Origin: JAAELZ01 sp047639475
Lineage (GTDB): Bacteria > Pseudomonadota > Gammaproteobacteria > Arenicellales > Poriferihabitantaceae
DNA length: 39,805 bases
Reading direction: 5' to 3'
Assembly: GCA_047639475.1 (NCBI GenBank)
Contig: JBLIOD010000021.1
Location: forward strand, 1 to 39,805
Below are positions 35,449 to 39,805 of this stretch, one piece after another. Within the stretch, counting starts at the first letter, position 1. Every line of letters begins with the position of its first letter. The translations under genes were made by a program, and so were the position numbers. The notes under the pieces are model-generated. The model was given only the letters and a program-made list of their open reading frames with translations, was not told where the DNA came from and made no database searches.

Positions 35449-36717
35449 ATGGACAAAATCAGCCTAAAACCCCAAGGGCCGGGATGCGATGTATTCGACC
35501 CAGACAGCTTGCCTTTGGATGTGGCCATCGACCGCATCTTAAGCACGCTTTCCCCTGTCACCGAAACGACTACCAAGGCAATTCGCAAGGCCTTGGGTAG
35601 AGTGCTAGCGGTCAATGTGACCGCTCCAGATAATGTCCCCAATCATACAAATTCCGCGATGGATGGATTTGCGCTAGCGGGCAACGACTTAAGCGAAAGC
35701 GGACTGGCTACTCTGACAGAAGTTGGCGCTGCATTCGCCGGAAAGCCCTACCTAAAAGAAGTAAAGCAAGGCGAGACAGTGCGCATCATGACGGGCGCGG
35801 TGATGCCCAGTGGCACCGACACCGTTGCAATGAAAGAATACATTGAAGCATCCGACACCTGCATTCAGCTGACTAAAGCAGTAAAACTCGGCCAAAATGT
35901 GCGTGCCGCAGGAGAAGACATTAAGCAAGGGCAAACTGTTTTACATTCGGGTAGACGTATTACGGTTGCAGACCTGGGCTTATTGGCCTCTTTAGGCATT
36001 AAGCAAATCAAAGTTTTTAAAAAACCCCGAGTGGCTTTCTTTTCCAACGGCGACGAATTAAAACAGGTAGGCGAATCACTGGCCCTAGGCGAGCTATACG
36101 ATTCCAATCGCTATACGCTACACGGCCTATTAAAACGGGCTGGGGCTAAATTGGTAGATCTGGGTGTGGCTGGCGATAGCTATGAAGCTATCCGAGAGGC
36201 CATGATTGTGGGAGATAAACAAGCACAAATGGTCATCACCTCCGCTGGCGCTTCAGTCGGTGAAGCTGATTACGTCTACGATATTTTACAAGAACTGGGT
36301 GAGGTCGATTTTTGGAAACTGGCCATTAAACCGGGGCGTCCACTGGCTTTCGGACAGCTTGGCAATAGCAGCTTTTTTGGCTTGCCCGGTAACCCCGTAT
36401 CGGTCATGGTTACTTTTGCGCTGTGCGTGCGCCCCGCCTTAGCAAAATTGAGCGGCGAAGCAGCGCTGCAACCCATCACGCTCAATGCAACCACCCTCTC
36501 AAAGCTTAGGAAGCGCCCTGGACGAGCAGAGTATCAACGCGCAGTGTACAAAAACAACCCTGCGGGGGAGCTAGTAGTAGAGGCATTTGACTACCAAGGC
36601 TCTGGCGTACTCAGCTCAATGTCAGTAGCGAATTGTTTTATTGTGTTGGACCTTCAATCAGAAGGGGCCGACATTGGCGAGCAAGTCCAAGTTTTACCAT
36701 TTTCAGAGGTATTTTAG
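35449..36717 (+). CDS. moeA: Molybdopterin molybdenumtransferase MoeA
   Basis: 422 residues. MoeA order: HTNSAMDGFAL, RIMTGAVMPSGTDTV, FFSNGDEL, SNRYTL, ASVGEADYVYDIL, LAIKPGRPLAFG and FGLPGNPVSVMVTF. It inserts molybdate into adenylylated molybdopterin to finish the cofactor. The stop (TAG) shares its last G with the GTG start of yceH. The operon thus supplies early (moaC) and late (moeA) steps; molybdoenzymes must be encoded elsewhere. Confidence 0.95.
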   Translation: MDKISLKPQGPGCDVFDPDSLPLDVAIDRILSTLSPVTETTTKAIRKALGRVLAVNVTAPDNVPNHTNSAMDGFALAGNDLSESGLATLTEVGAAFAGKPYLKEVKQGETVRIMTGAVMPSGTDTVAMKEYIEASDTCIQLTKAVKLGQNVRAAGEDIKQGQTVLHSGRRITVADLGLLASLGIKQIKVFKKPRVAFFSNGDELKQVGESLALGELYDSNRYTLHGLLKRAGAKLVDLGVAGDSYEAIREAMIVGDKQAQMVITSAGASVGEADYVYDILQELGEVDFWKLAIKPGRPLAFGQLGNSSFFGLPGNPVSVMVTFALCVRPALAKLSGEAALQPITLNATTLSKLRKRPGRAEYQRAVYKNNPAGELVVEAFDYQGSGVLSSMSVANCFIVLDLQSEGADIGEQVQVLPFSEVF

Positions 36718-37388
36718 TGAATGAATCAGATGAGCAAGAAAGTGCACCTGCTGACAGGATTGACGAACCACCGCTATTAACGCCCATCGAAGCACGTGTG
36801 TTGGCGTGTTTAATGGAAAAAGAACTCACGGTTCCCGATACCTATCCCTTAACACTCAACTCCCTAGTGCTTGCTTGCAACCAAAAAAGTAATCGCGAAC
36901 CACAAATGAATTTGAGCGAAGGTGAAGTCGGCCACATCGCAAAAGATTTGGCCGAACGTGATTACATTAAAATTGAGTATGGAGAACGGGCGCATAAGTT
37001 TGAACACAATTGCCGTAAACAATTAAGTATCGACAAGGCTCAGCAAGCCCTGTTAACCGTCATGATGTTGCGTGCACCCCAAACTCTCAACGATCTCAAA
37101 ACCCGCACCGCCAGGATGGCCGAATTCGACGACCTTAACGATGTGGAGTTTGGTTTGGAAAGCCTGAACTCAGATGAAGCCAACTTTATGCAGCATTTAC
37201 CCAAAACCACGGGCCAACGAGAAGATCGCTACACTCATTTACTTTGTGGCAGCGTTGAAATTGCTGCTGTTACGCAGCAAGTTCCCGCCTTTGTTCCTAC
37301 AGAAAAAAGCGATGCTATCGCTCGTTTAGAAATGCGCATTGAGGAACTAGAGAAACGATTAACTGAGCTCGAAAACCTAAACGAATAA
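36717..37388 (+). CDS. yceH: YceH-like DUF480 protein
   Basis: 223 residues from GTG 36717, which overlaps the moeA stop by one base (TAGTG) and is preceded by AGAGG 7 nt upstream. A longer frame back to 36633 would overlap moeA by 85 nt. The two winged-helix units of DUF480 are visible: LTPIEARVLACLMEKELTVP, YPLTLNSLVLACNQKSNREP, then LRAPQTLNDLKTRTARM and EDRYTHLLCG. A C-terminal Leu-zipper-like coiled coil (EMRIEELEKRLTELENL) closes it. Role unknown; probable DNA-binding or protein-scaffold in the cytoplasm. Confidence 0.9.
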   Translation: MNESDEQESAPADRIDEPPLLTPIEARVLACLMEKELTVPDTYPLTLNSLVLACNQKSNREPQMNLSEGEVGHIAKDLAERDYIKIEYGERAHKFEHNCRKQLSIDKAQQALLTVMMLRAPQTLNDLKTRTARMAEFDDLNDVEFGLESLNSDEANFMQHLPKTTGQREDRYTHLLCGSVEIAAVTQQVPAFVPTEKSDAIARLEMRIEELEKRLTELENLNE

Positions 37389-37487
37389 CATGGTGCTGGG
37401 CTTTACAACCTGACGTTCCTGCATTCGAAGACAATCACACCAAAGCCTGACTTGTATATCTCCAGACCTGATTTGACGACGCAAAAT

Positions 37488-37525
37488 TAAAGGTTCGATA
37501 TAATCTGACAATGGCGGCAAAATAC
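37488..37525 (+). repeat. Direct repeat, copy 1 (about 38 bp)
   Basis: TAAAGGTTCGATATAATC, then TGACAATGGCGGCAAAATAC. Same orientation as copy 2 at 39723-39761, with one inserted base and one mismatch. Both contain a TATAAT box. The rest of 37389-37666 has no supported gene. Confidence 0.75.
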
Positions 37526-37666
37526 TCAGAGCGGACATTTTCTATCAATCAAAATGTAATGCCATTAGCACCACTGATCAGGGCTATCTGTACTTCTATG
37601 TAAAACATATCAGGGCAGTATGTTAACCGAGTCTAAAAATTAACCGAAAACTACCGAGGAAGCAAA

Positions 37667-38377
37667 CTGGGTCGAATAGTAAAAGGGGTCTTTATTGCCT
37701 GCGTTCTGGCAATGTTCAGTATCAGCGCGCACGCCCAAACCAAGGTCGTAGTCATTCCTATGTTCGGAGATGATGCAGCGGCTAAATGGCGTGGCGAATG
37801 GGCCAGCGAAACAGAGTACAAAAAAGGTGACCTGGTTCACGACCTCGGTAGCAGCTATATCGCCACATCTGACCATACATCAGATGATAACAATGATCCG
37901 CAGAACGCTTTTACCGCCTGGGATCTGGTAGCTGAGAAAGGGGCCAACGGTATAGGTGGTGCTCCCGGCACCCCTGGTGCAAAAGGTGACGCTGCTGTCG
38001 GCGGTGTCGACTATGCCCAGGGAGCCTATTTCGAGCTAGGCAGTCCTGGTTTAGTTGATACAATTGTCACGACGATCGTGGTGAATGCTCCCTCGAGTGG
38101 GCATGTGATTGTTAACGCATCTGCTGGGCTCGATATTAGTGCAGATGCCGCTGCGAAGTGTGGAATTTCAACCGACGCAACCATTCCTGGCAACCTAGTA
38201 GTGCAGCTACCAGGAGTCTCTATTGCTTTCGTGAACTTCGCTCAGACCAAAGGTTTCCCAGTTTCCGCAGGCAACAACACGTTCAATTTTGTGTGCCGGA
38301 TGGACAACCTCAATGGCACAACCGTCGACGTTTGGGATCCAACGCTCACTGCTATCTTCTCGGGGTCGAAGTTGTAA
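37667..38377 (+). CDS. Secreted collagen-like protein, apparent CTG start
   Basis: 236 residues if started at CTG 37667. GAGGA lies six nt upstream, and the CTG start gives a full signal peptide (GRIVKGVFIACVLAMFSISAHAQ). The first in-frame ATG (37712) would cut that signal in half, and there is no ATG, GTG or TTG further up. Mature part: a carbohydrate-binding-like motif (KWRGEWASETEYKKGDLVHD ... SSYIATSDHTS ... AWDLVAEKG), six G-X-Y triplets (GANGIGGAPGTPGAKGDA), and a C-terminal beta domain with two Cys. This resembles surface or tail-fibre-like adhesins. It lies at the start of a repeat-bounded patchwork region. Confidence 0.7.
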   Translation: MGRIVKGVFIACVLAMFSISAHAQTKVVVIPMFGDDAAAKWRGEWASETEYKKGDLVHDLGSSYIATSDHTSDDNNDPQNAFTAWDLVAEKGANGIGGAPGTPGAKGDAAVGGVDYAQGAYFELGSPGLVDTIVTTIVVNAPSSGHVIVNASAGLDISADAAAKCGISTDATIPGNLVVQLPGVSIAFVNFAQTKGFPVSAGNNTFNFVCRMDNLNGTTVDVWDPTLTAIFSGSKL

Positions 38378-38417
38378 GCACAAAGAGCGCTCTCCTGAGA
38401 AAATCTGAGAGAGAAAC

Positions 38418-38570
38418 AAAGGGGACAGATTTATTTTATCGCAAAAACAGGGTGTGCAACATTCGACACCGCCTTTCATATAAATAACATAGCGCTTCAT
38501 GATGCCCGTAAAATCTATGGCCCTTTGCGCTAAAGCAACGTTTTCAGATTAAATAAATCTGTCCTCTTTT
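38418..38570. mobile_element. REP-type miniature element with inverted ends
   Basis: Left end AAAGGGGACAGATTTATTTT and right end AAATAAATCTGTCCTCTTTT are near-perfect inverted repeats, 153 bp apart in total, enclosing no coding sequence. Such GGGGACAGATTTATTT ends are recalled from REP-associated transposase (RAYT) elements. It probably depends on a transposase encoded elsewhere. Confidence 0.65.
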
Positions 38571-38626
38571 AGTTTATTTAATGACGCTGAAATACTCTCG
38601 TCACTTCGCTTTTTTTCACTTTTTCC

Positions 38627-38654
38627 TTGAAATGCTATACGTTGTCTATACAAT
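38627..38654 (+). promoter_or_regulatory. Promoter/operator of toxin-antitoxin operon
   Basis: -35 TTGAAA (38627-38632) and -10 TACAAT (38649-38654), 16-nt spacer. The -10 overlaps a small palindrome TTGTCTATACAA, a likely site for the ribbon-helix-helix antitoxin. The -10 is only 7 nt from the toxin ATG, so the mRNA may be leaderless. Confidence 0.5.
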
Positions 38655-38661
38655 ATAGGCA

Positions 38662-38958
38662 ATGAGTAATTATATCCATGAGTGGGACGAAGAAAAAAAT
38701 GCCCTACTTAAAGATAAGTTCCGTATTTGTTTCGAAGACGTGCTCATCGCCTTACAAAGCGGAAAGTTATTGAGTGAAGAGCCTCATTTCAATCAAAAAG
38801 ATTACCCTCATCAGAAGATTTATATCGTCGAGATAAATGAATACGCCTATGTTGTTCCGTTCGTAATCCACAACGCTAAACAATCTTATTTTCTCAAAAC
38901 TATCTATCCGAGTCGTAAACACACTAAATTATTTTTAACCGACCGACACAATGACTAA
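38662..38958 (+). CDS. BrnT-like toxin of a toxin-antitoxin pair
   Basis: 98 residues. HEWDEEKNALLKDKFRICFEDV near the start (cut: EWDEEKNALLKDKFRICFED) follows the BrnT pattern (EWDxxKNxxNxxKHGIxFEDA), and the end TIYPSRKHTKLFL keeps the RxxxK tail of RelE/BrnT-fold RNases. It should cleave mRNA when free of its antitoxin. The gene overlaps the downstream RHH antitoxin by 8 nt, the usual toxin-first order of BrnTA. Divergent in sequence; group assignment moderate. Confidence 0.7.
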   Translation: MSNYIHEWDEEKNALLKDKFRICFEDVLIALQSGKLLSEEPHFNQKDYPHQKIYIVEINEYAYVVPFVIHNAKQSYFLKTIYPSRKHTKLFLTDRHND

Positions 38959-39274
38959 AACAGCCGAAAACTTACCTCCCATTCTCTCGCGAAACGATTT
39001 TGAAACTCAAGAAGAGTATGATGAATATCTTCTTCTTGAAAGTGATGATTTTACTCCTACGTTAGCGACACAAGAGCAAAAAGACCAAGCATCGCAGGCC
39101 GCTACTAATACTGTTGAAAAGATAGCAGGCAAAAAAACCCCTATCGGATTGCGTGTGCCTGAAAGAGACTTGAGCCGTGTTAAATCATTGGCTCTTCAAA
39201 AAGGAGTCCCCTATCAAACTCTTATCAACTCAGTACTACATCAATACTTAGACGGGAATCTGGTAGAGAAGTAA
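38951..39274 (+). CDS. CopG/BrnA-like ribbon-helix-helix antitoxin
   Basis: 107 residues. The C-terminal RHH segment GLRVPERDLSRVKSLALQKG followed by VPYQTLINSVLHQYL is typical of CopG-type antitoxins. The acidic N-terminal part (residues 10-60) is the likely toxin-binding arm. It probably represses the operon through the palindrome upstream of the toxin. Overlap of 8 nt with the toxin gene couples their translation. Confidence 0.78.
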   Translation: MTKTAENLPPILSRNDFETQEEYDEYLLLESDDFTPTLATQEQKDQASQAATNTVEKIAGKKTPIGLRVPERDLSRVKSLALQKGVPYQTLINSVLHQYLDGNLVEK

Positions 39275-39348
39275 TCGTTTGTTTTTGAATTTCATGTGAT
39301 AACCTGCACGCTGGTATTATGGACTCTCAACTAAAAGGTGACATTCTT

Positions 39349-39492
39349 ATGAAAGTAACACTCGCTCTCTTAATCTTCGCTTTCTCCAACTTAACATTTG
39401 CTAGTAACAGCCTAACCGTTGTTAGTTTTAACGTAGAGAATCAATTTGATACCATTAACGACCCTGAAAATCCTAGCAAAAAAACGGGGTAA
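39349..39492 (+). pseudogene. Truncated exported endonuclease/exonuclease/phosphatase-family gene
   Basis: 47 codons. A signal peptide (MKVTLALLIFAFSNLTFAS) is followed by LTVVSFNVENQFDTINDPEN, the N-terminal strand of exported DNase I-like (EEP) nucleases, with the Asn/Glu metal site (N-x-E-N). It stops at TAA 39490, 10 nt before the left inverted repeat of the transposase remnant. The rest of the domain (over 200 residues) is absent, so insertion of that element probably destroyed it. Confidence 0.65.
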
Positions 39493-39501
39493 GAAAAAAC
39501 T

Positions 39502-39712
39502 GGGGCAGGTCTTGCAATCAAGCATTCTTGACTTGATGGGGTGTTTTTATGGCAATACCAATAAGAATAGAATATGCGGGAGCGCTTTATAATGTGATTT
39601 CTCGGGGTGGTCGACGTGAAGATATATTCGTTGATAATGAATTTAATGTGCATTATTGAACGGTTAGTCGAGTGATGAAAAAAGCAGAAGTGCGTGATTG
39701 CAAGACCCGACC
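39502..39712 (+). mobile_element. Internally deleted REP-associated (RAYT/Y1) transposon remnant
   Basis: Left end GGGGCAGGTCTTGCAATCA (39502-39520) and right end TGATTGCAAGACCCGACC (39695-39712) are imperfect inverted repeats that bracket 211 bp. Inside is the start and the end of a REP-associated tyrosine transposase with everything between deleted. It interrupts the EEP gene at its left side. Confidence 0.75.
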
Positions 39713-39716
39713 ATGA
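39549..39716 (+). pseudogene. Deleted REP-associated tyrosine transposase
   Basis: The first 33 codons read MAIPIRIEYAGALYNVISRG then GRREDIFVDNEF, the RAYT N-terminus including the GALYNVISRG strand. The frame then jumps straight to the family's C-terminal HTH-like tail: NVHY*TVSRVMKKAEVRDCK with TGA at 39657-39659 where Ser or Thr is expected. About 200 central residues, including the HUH metal site and catalytic Tyr, are missing, so it cannot be active. Confidence 0.75.
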
Positions 39717-39722
39717 ATCTCC

Positions 39723-39761
39723 TAAAGGTTCGATATAATCCTGACAATGGCGGAAAAATAC
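39723..39761 (+). repeat. Direct repeat, copy 2 (about 39 bp)
   Basis: TAAAGGTTCGATATAATCC, then TGACAATGGCGGAAAAATAC; nearly identical to copy 1 at 37488-37525. The flanks differ after this block. It lies just right of the transposon remnant. Confidence 0.75.
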
Positions 39762-39805
39762 GGTGAGTCACTCAAGAGAACGTAGATACGTGCCAACTTC
39801 ATACC

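Overview
The window reads as chromosomal DNA of a Gammaproteobacterium, probably marine or halophilic. The evidence is a standard proteobacterial housekeeping set (djlA, htpG, fpr, pgeF, ubiA, moaC-moeA, yceH, guaC, can) together with genes for osmolytes, methylamines and sulfur. Base composition looks moderate by eye. There is no rRNA, tRNA, CRISPR array or prophage. I make no genus call.

Layout. 1-2232 (minus strand): a cell-surface operon of a secreted propeller-like protein, a secreted SGNH hydrolase and a VTC-domain polyphosphate polymerase cut by the window edge. 2537-7282: a small zinc-ribbon membrane protein, then carbonic anhydrase, a DUF302 protein and a diaminopropionate ammonia-lyase-like enzyme on the minus strand. 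On the plus strand follow a ProC-like reductase and a DUF1704 (QEGLA) metallopeptidase split in two by a one-base frame change. 7306-12897 (minus): exported MsrA-MsrB fusion plus DUF1223 protein, a two-component system and GMP reductase. 13015-14122: FMN riboswitch, type-II lumazine synthase (RibH2-like) and a TMEM65-family membrane protein. 14119-17555 (minus): vanadium haloperoxidase-type enzyme, agmatinase-family hydrolase and a PII protein.

17893-25749 (plus): djlA, then the most coherent metabolic block. It holds a GlxA/GbdR-type AraC regulator, an MscS channel, a non-pyrrolysine MttB-family methyltransferase, a dimethylglycine dehydrogenase-like FAD/GcvT protein and a prolyl-tRNA editing-domain protein. 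I read this as aerobic quaternary-amine (betaine-type) demethylation feeding one-carbon units to tetrahydrofolate, linked to osmotic control. 25770-27602: a ferredoxin/CDGSH protein divergent from a YeeE-type sulfur transporter. 27666-28242: a decayed gene with an internal stop and a G9 tract. 28630-37388: heat-shock htpG, fpr, a DsrE-like periplasmic protein, a LEA-like lipoprotein, pgeF, ubiA and a moaC-moeA-yceH operon.

37488 to the end is a patchwork region. It has two copies of a roughly 38-bp direct repeat, a collagen-like secreted protein that apparently starts at CTG, a REP-type miniature element, a toxin-antitoxin pair, a truncated nuclease gene and an internally deleted REP-associated transposase with terminal inverted repeats. 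Separately, two copies of a 120-140 bp non-coding repeat with imperfect inverted ends sit at 10928-11050 (inside the two-component operon) and 17595-17731 (upstream of the PII gene).
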